Source: Apostichopus japonicus
Lineage: Eukaryota > Echinodermata > Holothuroidea > Aspidochirotida > Stichopodidae
DNA length: 64,000 nucleotides
Direction: 5' to 3'
Assembly: GCF_037975245.1 (NCBI RefSeq)
Contig: NC_092572.1
Span: 27,695,989 to 27,759,988 of the forward strand
Shown here: positions 13,256 through 25,235 of the stretch, one piece after another
Layout of the letters: every line of letters begins with the position of its first letter
How positions within the stretch are numbered: position 1 is the first letter of the stretch
Position numbers and translations under genes: made by a program
Notes under the pieces: model-generated
What the model saw: the letters and a program-made list of their open reading frames with translations, nothing else
Database searches by the model: none
What the model was told of the DNA's origin: nothing

Positions 13256-14234
13256 CTACTTACCAATTATGAATTCATCCACAATAAAGTTTTTTAGTTG
13301 TAATATTTACAATCCAATGATTCCTACACACAATCATGCACGCATTTATACCTTTTTTTAATGCTGTACATTGAGCAAAGCTTATGTAAATATATTTAAG
13401 CACATTCAATGGAACACATTGGTTCAGTAGGTTCATCATATTAGCTTCACTACAGAGTCACAGTCTTCATTCTACCCATTTGATGTAGCGTATACAGGTT
13501 TATTTTTTAAAAAGTTGTGTAATTTACATCTTTTACATTCGTCATGCATGCCACTATTGTAAGTAAAACAAGATGGCAAATCCTGGAGTTGCAGATCTTA
13601 TCTCCTCCACACTTCCTCTTATTTCTCATGGGTTAAGTACGATATCTCATCTCCCTATACATTACATGTATAGACATGTTATAATGGCACGGAATACATA
13701 ATACCATCACTGAAACTGAGGATGTTCAACCAAATCTATACATGACTACTTTGAAGAAAGACTTTCAGTGAAGACACTCAAAGCATCACTAAACTCCATC
13801 TAGTGATCAGAATGATTGTCACTCAATTTATAATATTTTCTTATGAGAGCACACTTGGTATCTTCTGGAAAGGCATACCCAAGTGAAGAAATTGCAATAA
13901 GTACGCTCCTGGCCAAGTAAAAATATTTACCATCACACTATTCAACATATCTCAAAAAACAGTAAACCTCTTGACTTGAATTGTTGTATAATTTAATTAA
14001 ACATTAGTTCCCATATAAGCAGAGTAACAAAATGTATATATTACGTACCAGATAACTGAATGGATATCTTCTTTCCTGTCCTGCTGGGATATGACTGTAA
14101 TGTGAACACATACACAGTCTAGGGCAGATGTTAACAACCATCATACAGATGATGATGGTAGAAGAGCATACCAAGAATATCTACAAAGAAAATAAAGAAC
14201 ATGCTGAGTATAGCAGGAATGTTAAAATAACTAT

Positions 14235-15080
14235 TATCATGTAACTGTGGTCTACTTAAAAAGCCTACTGACGCATCAATTGTTAATCTTTACTCTTATA
14301 TTGGTTCTAATTTCATGAATTTGAGATTGACTAATACACACTAAATGCTGCCATTCAAATGACACAAGTTACTGACATTCTGTAACTGGGGTCTACTAAT
14401 ATAGCCTACTGACAGACTATCAAGTGTGAATCTTGACTGTTATATTTGTACTAATTTCATGATTTTGAGATTGACTAATACACACTACATGCTGCCATTC
14501 AAATGTCACAAGTTACTGACATTCTGTAACTGGGTCTACTTATATAGCCTACTGACAGACTATCAAGTGTGAATCTTGACTGTTCTATTTGTACTAATTT
14601 CATGAATTTGAGATTGACTAATACACGCTAGATGCTGCCATTCAAATGTCACAAGTTACTGACATTCTGTAACTGGGGTCTACTTATATAGCTTACTGAC
14701 AGACTATCAAGTGTGAATCTTGAATGTTATATTTGTACTAATTTCATGAATTTGAGATTGACTAATACACGCTAGATGCTGCCATTCAAATGTCACAAGT
14801 TACTGACATTCTGTAAATGGGGTCTACTGATATAGCCTACTGACAGACTATCAAGTGTGAATCTTGATCAAGTTTGTTATATTTGTACTAATTTCATGAT
14901 TTTGAGATTGACTAATACACACTACATGCTGCCATTCAAATGTCACAAGTTACTGACATTCTGTAACTGGGGTCTACTTATATAGCCTACTGACAGAGTA
15001 TCAAGTGTGAATCTTGGCTGTTATATTTGTACTAATTTCATGATTTTGAGATTGACTAATACACACTAGATGCTGCAATA
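14235..15080. repeat. Tandem array, about 145-bp unit, six copies
   Basis: TTACTGACATTCTGTAACTG recurs at about 14370, 14514, 14657, 14801 and 14951, with GACTAATACACACTA following in each unit. Copies are over 90% alike by eye; spacing is 143-150 bp. There is no coding capacity. It lies between Death remnants in the decayed 3' region. Confidence 0.88.
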
Positions 15081-15789
15081 TACAATGTCAAAAGTAACTC
15101 CATAAGCGGCCGATTACGTAGCAACTTACAAGCAGTCACTGATAATGTTAGAAACTTCTTAACTTACACTTCTCCACTAGTACCATACACAGAGTTCACC
15201 AAGAGAACTACTGTAATATGTGACAAATGACATTTCTTAATTTTATGGATTTATCACATACCATATGATATGCTGATGTACAGGCACATGTTTTGAAGTA
15301 TCACTGACTTCTTATTTTCATCATGGTACTGTTGCTTCTCTTTTCTCATATCCAGTTATACTGACTCTATAAACTATGACAAAGCCAGTGTTATGTTCAT
15401 ATGAGCTGTAGATCTAAGGAAGAGACAATGTACGTAGATGGAGTCAGCTACTATGATATGTAAATACAAATGATGATTTTTCACTTTAAATCGATGCAGC
15501 ATATGTTATGAATATTATTAATAAAGCTGAAATGCATATTTAAAGACATTTTTCTGCAAATGTTCGGAATTAAAAGCCATTATTTAATATTTGCATTGCT
15601 TTCTTCATAGTTAATAAAGTAAATTATTTGCATTGTTTTCAATTTTTTATAAATCAGTAACTTGACAGATGTTTCTTTCTATATCACAGAATAATTAGTT
15701 CAATAATATTTCATTCATTTTAAGGAAATTCAAGAACTCTTAGCTCACAGCCCAAATATAGATTATGAGAGTTGAAATGATTAACATAC

Positions 15790-15957
15790 CTAACATTTCC
15801 CAACACAAGTTCTAACAGACTCCTTGATTTTTGTGGAGAATTCCACAAGTTGACCAATTGCCACATTCTTGCTTCATGTAGTACGCATTTGTAGAATCAC
15901 TTCCTTCCGACGAACAGAATAGTCTGACTGGATATCAGACATATCCTCCACAGTCAT
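15790..15957 (-). pseudogene. Death-domain remnant with in-frame stop
   Basis: A 168-nt block runs between the acceptor catcttgcag and a GTATG donor. Its frame reads MSDIQSDYSVRRKEVILQM, then a TGA at 15874-15876 where Death domains usually have Trp (one base from TGG), then NVAIGQLVEFSTKIKESV and a TAG at the donor. The order matches Death helices 4-6. The simplest reading is a Death exon disabled by a Trp-to-stop change. Confidence 0.45.
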
Positions 15958-16485
15958 CTGCAAGATGCAAGATATGGCAATAGCACGAATATAAATGAGC
16001 AGGGTTGTTACCTGTATTTACTGATAGAATGACCTCTGAAGTAGATTGAAAGATTCAGAAAAGTGTTTTTAAATTAGATCATACAGAAATGTAAACCGAT
16101 TGCCTGGTCATTGGAAAGTGGAAATCAAAGTTTAAATCCTCCCACAACACAAAGAATCGTATTAGTGTTATTTTATTTAAGGAAACTGCAGTATGGATAA
16201 CTGTTATTATAATAGTAACCTATTATCTAATAATCAATGACAATTGAAAGGAAACTTGTGAAACTTTTGAGAGAAGCCTGTTTTCCAACATTCGGCAAAT
16301 GGCTGTACACACTATACTAGATTGTAATTCATTATGCAGTTTATGACAAAATTAATACTAAAAAGATACAGAATTTTAATGTTAAAAGTACAATACATAG
16401 TCTATTATAATTGCTGAGATCATGAGAGTGAAAGAGTCTGCATGATGGACAAATATTGTTTAATATATTAAATGATCTCACTTAC

Positions 16486-16543
16486 CTGGCATTAAAAGTA
16501 CTTCTACAAAGTCACTGAATTTTGTTTGGCTCTGCTCATCACT
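16486..16543 (-). CDS. Possible small exon near Death remnants
   Basis: A 58-nt open stretch lies between the acceptor tgccatag and a strong donor CCAG|GTAAGT, phase 0 in and phase 1 out. It encodes SDEQSQTKFSDFVEVLLMP. It could be a helix of a Death-like domain but is too short to assign. Its phase would fit the terminal exon at 13255. Confidence 0.22.
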
Positions 16544-18084
16544 CTATGGCAGTGCCTCCAACTATGGAAAAAGAAATTGTAAACTTTAGAGCGTTCAGCT
16601 TAGGTAAGAATTTTGCCATTATCTTTCTTGCTTGCATTTCAAATTCATGACTAATGTTTACAATTTGAGATTGCTCTTTCAAATTTGATGCATTTGAAAT
16701 GTCTGCTGAATTTTCATTGTACTATGATAAGGCAGCGACTAAGTTCATCTTTCGATGTATAATTTGACCTAAAAAATTGCATCTTCATTTGAATGGACAT
16801 GATGACTTCATTCTCTATACTGTCAAATCATTAAAGTTTACTATGATTAACATTTCACATATACTCTTCAAATCATGATTGTACCAAACATGGTTTGCCA
16901 TATTATAAGTTATATAATATTATTATTATATTATTATTATTATATAATAAGACAAACACATACAGCAAATTCTTAGTAGATTTTCTTTCTACTGTGTAGG
17001 GATGTCTCTATAGACTGATAGTTGCTATTTATAAGTAGTAGGTTATGAGACTCTCCTCAACGATGGACACACCACTATACAAATAGTGAGACCAAATGAA
17101 TATATCAGAATACTGCGGAATATCACATTTGCATATAGATGTTTACATGATTATTGTTACAATTCACAGAACAATCTTAAACCTCTTTCAATGCATTGTT
17201 GATAGAAGTCATGAATTTGGAGAACTAAATTGATATTTCTTCTGTTACAAAAATATCTACGTTCTGTAACATAGTCAGTGGAAGATTAGGATACATTGTC
17301 CTCATAAGTCTAATTTTTCTCTTTCTAACCATGTGTAAATTGTCCCCATTCGACGTTTTCTTCTTGTAAAAGGCTTTCAAATTCACCAGTTTCTCACCAA
17401 AATCACCGTTTGTTCGAGGGCATCAATTAGGTGAATGACGTAGTGCAGTCAAATAGACAAAACGAGCGACTTGAAGTTAGCACTCACATTTCCGCAGCAA
17501 ATACACTCTCGCTTGTACACGCACAGGTGATTGCCTATATATTACGTACACATCGCGAACGTACATATACAGCCTACCATGACCAGTTGGTACGTACATA
17601 AAGCGTTGATCATAATACACTCTCACACTCAAATCACAGTTCATAAACCGTTCCTGAAATTGCTGAAACAAGATTCACAGATCAACTTTACAGTAAAAGG
17701 AAGCTTGAAAAGTATTTGGAATATCGAAAGATGAAATTTGGCGGAATCGATGTCAGAGCAGAATGTAGTACCGAGAAGCTTAAGCTTCACAGAACTGTCC
17801 GATTAGTGTAAACGCGAACATGCTCCGAATTGGAGCTGGACAGCGCAATATAAACAACGAAGAGTCTGTTGTTAAAACTTACCTCGTGTTACACAAAAAT
17901 TACGAAACCATTGATGCACTACAAATATGACGGCTCAACGATTTTCTTTAAAACATATGTAATTTAAAAGAAATTTTACAGGAAATTAAAGAAAGAAATT
18001 AAACTCTATTCAAACGTGTTTTTTGTTATGATTACTGTAGGAACTGTATGGACCGTGGGTTATCGCAATCTGCATTTGCAAAGA

Positions 18085-18092
18085 TGACGTCA
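18085..18092. promoter_or_regulatory. Consensus CRE, TGACGTCA
   Basis: A perfect palindromic CREB/ATF site lies in the block unique to copy B, about 200 bp upstream (minus strand) of a strong unpaired donor, CACGAG|GTAAGT at 17883. This could mark an internal promoter and first exon for the 3' Death exons. The evidence is motif-level only. Confidence 0.25.
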
Positions 18093-18575
18093 CGTTCTCC
18101 ACAGTTCCAAGTATATTTGAAATATCCATCCTAAACGATTACAAAATCGTTTCTCTGACAATTTTTTTAACGGTATTCATGACATAAAACATGTTGTAGG
18201 CTTTATCATAGAAATGCTCCTTTCAAGGAGGATAACTTGCATATGGATTTTGTATGATTTCTTCGCACAGTTTTAACATAGCGCTTTAAGGAGTAAACGT
18301 TTACAGCTTAATGTTCTTTACAGCTGCTTGCTAAATGTCAATCTTCAGATTGCTTTGCTGCTCATACTTCCATGCAAAATTGCTTCTAGACTTACATTAA
18401 CTCTATTGTAGAATAAGTAGGTTTTCCATAAATAATGTTAATTTTTCTTTCTACAGGCTAATATCCCTTTCATATTGTATTTGGCAATGGAATGTAAAAT
18501 CTGTTTAGTGTAAGTACAAAGCAAGAAATACATAATCTCCTTTAATGAAATCATGTTTTGTTGTCTTTGACTTAC

Positions 18576-18834
18576 CTGAAGTTGTTCCAAATTTTCCCCA
18601 TATAAGAAAATTATCGTGCAGGTCCATTAGTCCAGCTGCTTTTAGAGCGTCTCTCAGTGTTTTGTTTGTTGCTTTCATCCCACGTTTCCGTTTCCATAGT
18701 AGCAACATCTGGTAAACCACTTCCTTTTGCCCATTAATTTTGTTATCTGCCTCTATGTTGCGAAGATCTGTCTCTGTAAGCTTCAGTTTTCTTCCCACAT
18801 GCCGCCATTCTTTGGAAAGGTTTTCTGACAAGTC
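18576..18834 (-). CDS. Alternative exon: Death domain, copy B
   Basis: This Death domain is homologous to the exon at 38036-38330: FKDLSENLSKEWRHVGRKLK, then NIEADNKINGQKEVVYQMLL and TLRDALKAAGLMDL, ending at the donor ACTTCAG|GTAAGT in phase 1. The start is uncertain. At the acceptor equivalent to copy A (18869) an 8-nt deletion puts the Death frame out of phase with the preceding exon. An acceptor at ggttatttcaag|GAC (start 18834) would restore phase 0 and keep the whole core, with loss of about ten N-terminal residues. It is therefore either a working exon with a shifted acceptor or a frameshifted duplicate. The core is otherwise intact and retains both Trp residues. Confidence 0.6.
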
Positions 18835-20497
18835 CTTGAAATAACCAAAATGTTTCATCATTCTGATGCTATCTCAGGATTCCAATAGACTGAGGTAGTC
18901 CATATTATTAACTCAGTGGACGGTCAAAAACTAAAACAGTAATGAGGCAAATGCTCATATCATATACTTTTAATGAAATTTAGGTGTGTACTAGACAGTT
19001 AGAGGGCTAGTGTTATCGTTTCATTTTGCCCCACCAATTCATAAATTTGCTTGACAAAAGCTTTCATTATCCATGGAAACAGCAGCAATTATGTGCGAAA
19101 AATGTGACTTTGACACAAATAGACACAGATTTGCCCAAAAAAATGCACACAGGTGTTTAATGGAAAAAAGGTGAAAAACTCAGATTAAGGGTTAACACAG
19201 CAAACTGTAAGAATGCAGAAAATGCTGCAGAATCTCTATACTACCAATGTGCTTGTAGTTGATACTTTGACGTTTTTTAGTATATCTGTAAAGACAGGTA
19301 TTGTCAAGGTATTTCAGGTGGAAATTATTTAATTCATTTTGGTTGACAGACATTTTCCACACAGAGCATACGTTGCATAACCGATTACAAATATCACAGA
19401 TTCATGTAGATAACGCCATTGCAACATTAAAGTCAATCCCAACAAACCGAACAAAGTTCCTCGCATAACTGTGAAACATGCTATGATTCCACTATTGTGT
19501 TATATGTTTTGTGGGACAACAAACTCAAGCAACATTCTTGTTTTCAAGAGTACAATCCAAGCTGTCTAGACCGTTGCAGTTCCATGGTAAAATGAAGCCT
19601 TTAATGCCAGGTACGGAATATATCAGATACTTACAAGCTACCAATACCACTGTCACATTAGCACAGTCTGTTACATTATTGTTCAGTTAAGTATGTCAGT
19701 GGCTCCTGCAGCACTGCACATGGTAATTGATAATACGATAGATGCACAACGTCCTTCTTTACACCTTCAATACTATGCTGAGATCAGCAACCATGTAATA
19801 CTGTGGTTGACATTTTGGTGTAACCTTATGTGAGTGTTTCAGGCAAATAAGGCAAAATACCTCAAAATTGGTCTCTGAAATTATTTTTGGCTACAAAAAT
19901 AAATAGCTTTTCAAACAATTTCATGTACTACCTACTGATAAAATTTCAGAAGAGTTTTCCAATCTGGCAGCAGAAGCAAAGATGCATGTTGCCAGTAAGC
20001 GTCACAATATGTCAAGTACTGAGATAAAAAGTAGCATCAAATCCCATCTACCATTTGCATAACTGATTTCATTTCAACAATTTAATATTTAATACAAACA
20101 CATACACACTTGTTAACAATACAAACATGCCAAATATGAATAATAACAATGTTGCCATGGTAATATTTTTACAATATGCCTCACCTACTATTTAATTTGC
20201 ATGATATTACTTCTTAAAACAATAGGAAGCATATAAGGCAATTATTTATGTATACTTTTGATAATGTGTGGGATGTTTTTTAATGTTAAATTGGGAATAA
20301 CAAGCAAACCGAATTTAGTAATTATAACTTTCGGTAATGTCTAAATGTCGGCCTCAAATCACGTAGTGAAGAAAGCAAGTTATCAGTCACGACTCTTTCA
20401 ATTTAGGAACCAGTATGTATCAGTCAGAAATCATTTAGAGAGATATTGGTCAAAAGTCATGAATCATACTTGGAAGTTTTCACTCACTAATACTTAC

Positions 20498-20608
20498 CTG
20501 CAAAGTTTCATTTGTTACTTCTTCGCTATCTTTTGTCATTGCTTCAGCTCCTGCTGGGTTTCCTTCAGCTTCTCCTCTAGTTGCTTGATGAGATGGCATA
20601 TAAGGATT
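20498..20608 (-). CDS. Alternative exon: linker before Death domain, copy B
   Basis: This 111-nt exon is phase 0 at both ends (ttctcacag|AAT; TTTGCAG|GTAAGT). Its 37 residues differ from the exon at 39965-40075 at only a handful of positions, and both end KDSEEVTNETLQ. It is part of segmental copy B. It remains fully open, so it is either recent or still in use. Confidence 0.65.
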
Positions 20609-20892
20609 CTGTGAGAAAGAAATGGAAAAGGAGATAGTTGAGAACCAGAAAGCTCATATGATTCATATTTAGGGCAAATGTTTAGCTGGTTGATGGAACA
20701 TTATTTTTGTATATCATGTCACTGAGTATGTAGTCATTATATGTAAAGGAATTTTCCAGCATAATTTTGTATTTCCATGTAAATAACCACTTGAATTCCT
20801 ACATGTCATTATTGTAATATCTCTGTCATATCAAATTCAACCTAACTACTTTGGACCAGACTTGTAGTGAGTTCATACTCACACTCATATTT

Positions 20893-21120
20893 TAGCACAG
20901 TAATGTGAACTCATACTCAGCCCTGTTCTAGAATAGATATGTGTTCTCATACTCAGCCCTGTTCTAACATAGTTATGTATACTCATAATCAGCCCTGTCC
21001 TAGCATAGTTATGAGTTTTCATAATCAGCCCTGTTCTAGCATAGGTTTGTGTACTCATACACATCCCTGATCTAGCATAGGTAGGTGTACTCATATACGC
21101 AGCCCTGTTCTTATCAACAT
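20893..21120. repeat. 36-bp minisatellite
   Basis: Six to seven copies of a unit containing CTCATACTCAGCCCTGTTCT. CCCTG positions 20921, 20957 and 20993 give an exact 36-bp period. It lies between the linker exons at 20608 and 21162. Confidence 0.85.
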
Positions 21121-21161
21121 ATTGGTAAATAGTCTTAATTGACAAATAGAATGAGCTCTAC

Positions 21162-21281
21162 CATCAAAGGAACATCTTTGACTTCAGCTGTAGATTCATC
21201 AATACATCTCTTCTCTGAGTGCGGCACATTGACTGACTTCGATGGCTCAGAACTGTCTGAGGGGGATGATGCTTCCACGTC
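21162..21281 (-). CDS. Alternative exon: Ser-rich linker copy
   Basis: This 120-nt exon is phase 0 at both ends (ttaattgcag|GAC; TTGATG|GTAGAG). Its 40 residues begin DVEASSPSDSSEPSKSVNVP. It is homologous to the linker exons at 27364-27477 and 27635-27745 and has no frame break. It lies directly beside a 36-bp minisatellite at 20893-21120. Confidence 0.6.
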
Positions 21282-22209
21282 CTGCAATTAAATATGTTGA
21301 AATGAACACACATTATGATAGTCTATGCAGCACTGAATATTAGTTAAACATATACAACTTATGACAGTTCTCTATTAGGCGCCATGTTTAAAGATTGTAT
21401 ACCACAGGAGTTAATGTACAAAATGTTCATGGGACTCCATGGTGAGGGGGGGGGGGGATATAAATGATGGTCATTTATGTGCAATGTGCATTTCCAACGA
21501 ATTTAGTCTCCGAGGGAATAAAGGACCCATATGAACATGTTAATATCTATTAAATATATTGGAACTATTTGATCAACATAAATCTTGGGGAAATAAATTT
21601 AATAAGGGACCATTGCCAAATCGTATCGCCGTTATGACGGCGTGCGCTTGCAAGGCTATTGTTCACTTCTTCAGCTTAATTACACGTAAGTGATCAGCTC
21701 TCAGCTAGACTCAAATTTAATGAGAGGGGCTGTCAATTACATGATGCGCATGGACAATGGACTTCCGTAGTGACCAACTTAAATGACATTTTGTTTTGAA
21801 TAAGGATTAAGTTTCACGGGTAACTTGTTCTGGACCTTTCTTTTCCATTGTTGGGTGATGCATAAAAGCAGGTATATGTGACGTAAGATTCATGCCGTGT
21901 TAAGGGCCTCAATAAATAATTTTGATTCATAATATTCTTAAAACTAGTTTATTCTATCGTATGTACAATGCGCCCCGCGTAAGCAATATAAATCCACCCC
22001 TCCCCCTACAATTGAAATAATTCAGTATCATTAATGAAACTAACTGCAGCAAGAACATACCTCATTAAACTCAGGTATCATAAAATAGTACCAGTACTAG
22101 ATGGCAAGCATTTTTAGAAGAGATAAATCATGATGTTATATATACAGGGAACCACAGAGCTTGAACCTTTACATACGTATGCCTTCCCTTACTCAAATTC
22201 CATATCTGG

Positions 22210-22670
22210 TTTGATATCTGGCTATATCTGGATAGATAAAGTTTGATATGGCCATATAAAGCCAGATATATCTTGATACAATTGTAAGCCAGATATCCAT
22301 ATCAAGTTTGATATGGCCATATAAAGCCAGATATATCTTGATATAATTGTAAGCCAGATATCCATATCAAGTTTGATATGGCCATATAAAGCCAGATATA
22401 TCTTGATATAATTGTAATCCAGATATCCATTTCAAGTTTGATATGGCCATATACAGCCAGATATAACTGGATATGGAGTTGATCCAGATATGCAGATAAA
22501 ATTTTATCTGGCCATATAAAGCCAGATATATCTTGATATAATTGTAAGCCAGATATCCAAATAAAGTTTGATATGGCTATATAAAGCCAGACATATCTTG
22601 ATATAATTGTAATCCAGATATATCAAGTTTGATATGGCCATATAAAGCCAGATATAACTGGACATACATG
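22210..22670. repeat. 65-bp tandem repeat of GATAT-rich units
   Basis: GTTTGATATGGCCATATAAA starts at 22241, 22306, 22371 and 22436, an exact 65-bp period, and continues with variants to about 22665. The units are partly palindromic (AGCCAGATAT, ATATCTGG). A diverged stretch with the same words is at 24180-24360. Confidence 0.88.
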
Positions 22671-24483
22671 TAAGACTCTGTGCTCTTACATAGTGTATTC
22701 TCATAGAAATTTACATTGCCCCATATTGTGGTACTGTACATATTTCAATGGTAAAGCACTTACAGTGCACACTAAGTCAAAGGGGGTATAAATTGGCTAC
22801 TTGATCTATCTGGGTTGCTAGGCAACCACAGGATCTTAGATGGAAAAAGGATGACTCAGAGGGTAATTAAGTGTGAAGCCTGCTTTGAACAAAGGACATA
22901 TGTGTATTGTTACTCTGGGAGTGAGATACACAGTACACATGGTATGAGTAGAGAGCAGAAGGAAATTTAATAGAAAGGATTGGTACATTGAGGAAAGGTG
23001 ATGGAGATTCGTAGAAAATAACTTATTGATGTCAGGACATTGGCAAAGGATTCTATAGTGAACTGAACAATCAGAAGTATAGAAGAATTTTTTTTTTAAA
23101 TATATGAACGGATGGAAACAACATATTTTGGGACTGAACTTCGATACTGAATGGAACATATATCGCCCTCCTGGAACTTATTTACTAAAACAAATATATT
23201 AAATAGAGGAATAGCACAATGCAATTTAGTATCAACCTCTACAGGGCCACAGAAGAATAAAGAACTCAAAAGTATTATTTTTAAGTATACTTTTACAATA
23301 CAGTGTATACACAAAGACTCACGTACAAGTAAAATAGCTGTCAGAGCGTGTAGGCTAATTTTTGAGCAGCGGTCATTTTATGACCATATCAGTCGGATTA
23401 GGTAACAGAAAGGAGCTTTTTGAGTGATATGTTTGAGTCCAATACTGCAGATTCTTAAGTCCAAGATAAGTTGATCTTTACCTCCAATTAAGCCTTGCTT
23501 TTTTGGTCTAATTGTCTGGAGATGGTTTTTTCAGACACAATTTGAAATGATTTTGAAATCTCTTTCAAGTTGGAAGCATTGTGAGTCACAAATAAAACTG
23601 TGTGTCACAAAAAGTTATGTATACAATTGGGTTTGGAATGTGCTGGAAATAAAGTAATCCCAACTTTATATGTCTTCGTCATTATTTTGAGACTTGTGTC
23701 GATGAAAGAACTAGCAGACCTTGCAGAGACACCGAAGACAGCCTAGAGACGGCAGAGTGATGGGCATTTTGTCATGAAGCAGGCTTTCAAGTGCCATTTT
23801 ATTCGTGGAACATTTTATCATGCCAGAATATTTTATTCTCTTAACCATGTATTTTTGTTCTGACGGTCAAATTGCCTTAATAACCGTTTGAATTTAGTAT
23901 TAGTTTTTTTTATTTGTAAAGGCTTGGACATACAGTGGGTAAGGTGAAACAAAAAAAAACAAAATACCTGCTGATGGATCAAACAAGAAATGTAATTAAT
24001 GGCCAGATAATTAAGCAGTAAATAAAGAGTTGCTTTATCTGCGCCATATATTGCCTTTATTTGGTTTCAAATTATATTTCTTTGCATCGCCAGATGAAGT
24101 TCTGGCACAGATGTAGCCATTTTTTTAACTGGTTCAATCTGGAATTATCATAATATGGGACAGTAATGGATTTGCCAAGGGCAATGTGGCATATATGAGC
24201 CATATCTGGTCCAGATAAAAAGTGACCCATATAAAGTTTTACCTGAGGCAGATATGGCCTTTATCTTATATCAAGTTATATCTGCCCAATTCTTGTTATG
24301 GCCAGATATAAATTCCATATATGGCACAGATATGGGCCCCTATACAAATTGCCATCATTGGGCAATATATGGATTTTGAGTAACGGTTAAGGGCCAGCAT
24401 GCACAAACTGTAAAGCACCAATTTGTGTAATATACTCTGAAAGACTGTTTGCGAAGACAACAGAATCTTATGTAAATTATTAC

Positions 24484-24633
24484 CCTGAGACATTCTGTTC
24501 TGACTTCTGAATCAATGTTTTCTAGGGGTTGTTTGACAGTTAGACTCTCATCACCAGACCTCTTCTGTGACTGAGATAGTCCTGCAGCTTCTAATTTATC
24601 AGAACTGCTAGCTGCAGAATCTTCCTCTCCATC
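24484..24633 (-). CDS. Alternative exon: acidic Ser-rich linker
   Basis: This 150-nt stretch has good splice signals (tctgatgttag|GAT; CTCAGG|GTAATA), phase 0 at both ends and 50 open codons. It begins DGEEDSAASSSDKLEAAGLS and ends SEVRTECLR. The composition is like the other linkers of the gene. By phase it can follow the UPA exon or the linker at 27.4 kb. Without transcript data it could belong to an alternative 3' end or to a partial paralogue. Confidence 0.6.
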
Positions 24634-24699
24634 CTAACATCAGAAAACAAGAAAAATATTAATAAATATGTTAAACATAGACTTTGAACTTTAATTTTT

Positions 24700-24985
24700 T
24701 TGATCCAGTGTTGCAAAAAAGTCATACTTTGGTCACATAAATACACCAGTCAATGCTTCTAAAGTCAAGTCACAGATAAAGTTTATTTCATTAGGTCAAG
24801 TCTATCACAGGTCATTGACATAATTGCAAGTCAAATCAAGTCACTAATTAATGTTTCTTTAGTCAATTCATATGTAAATGTTATTTCAGTAGGTCAAGTC
24901 TATCACAAGTCATTTGATTTTATTACAAGTCAAATTAAGTCAAAATTCAATGTTCCTCAGTTCAATTCAAGTTACAAGTCAAATA
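24700..24985. repeat. AAGTCA-rich repeat, part 1
   Basis: Many AAGTCA/CAAGTCACAAGTC words are seen. A second block with the same words is at 26175-26330; the 1.2 kb between them includes the TA tract. The two blocks may be one repeat split by expansion or insertion. Confidence 0.4.
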
Positions 24986-25076
24986 TAAAAGCAACTTATA
25001 TAGTCATACTTAGGTATAAGCATTACAATATATCGATAGTTAAGGGCCCACAGGTTACTTTTGTGAAGTGATGCTA

Positions 25077-25235
<159 letters not shown>

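Larger units (their letters stand above)
16794..20640. repeat. Segmental duplication, copy B (with inserted block)
   Basis: This segment is homologous to 37173-40112 over introns as well as exons, in the same orientation. The match runs from 'ggacatgatgacttcattc' to just past the linker exon at 20608. Copy B has an extra block of about 870 bp (near 17290-18165) that is absent from copy A. The duplicated exons are 20498-20608 and the Death exon at 18576. Confidence 0.85.

Noticed and set aside
13256-18500. Search for a second ZU5-UPA set after Death copy B
   Set aside because: No ZU5 signature (IPPGA) or UPA-like exon was found on the minus strand in this region, so copy B is not a full second receptor tail.
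22210-22670. CRISPR-like appearance of regularly spaced repeats
   Set aside because: The units are head-to-tail tandem copies without unique spacers, in a eukaryotic context.
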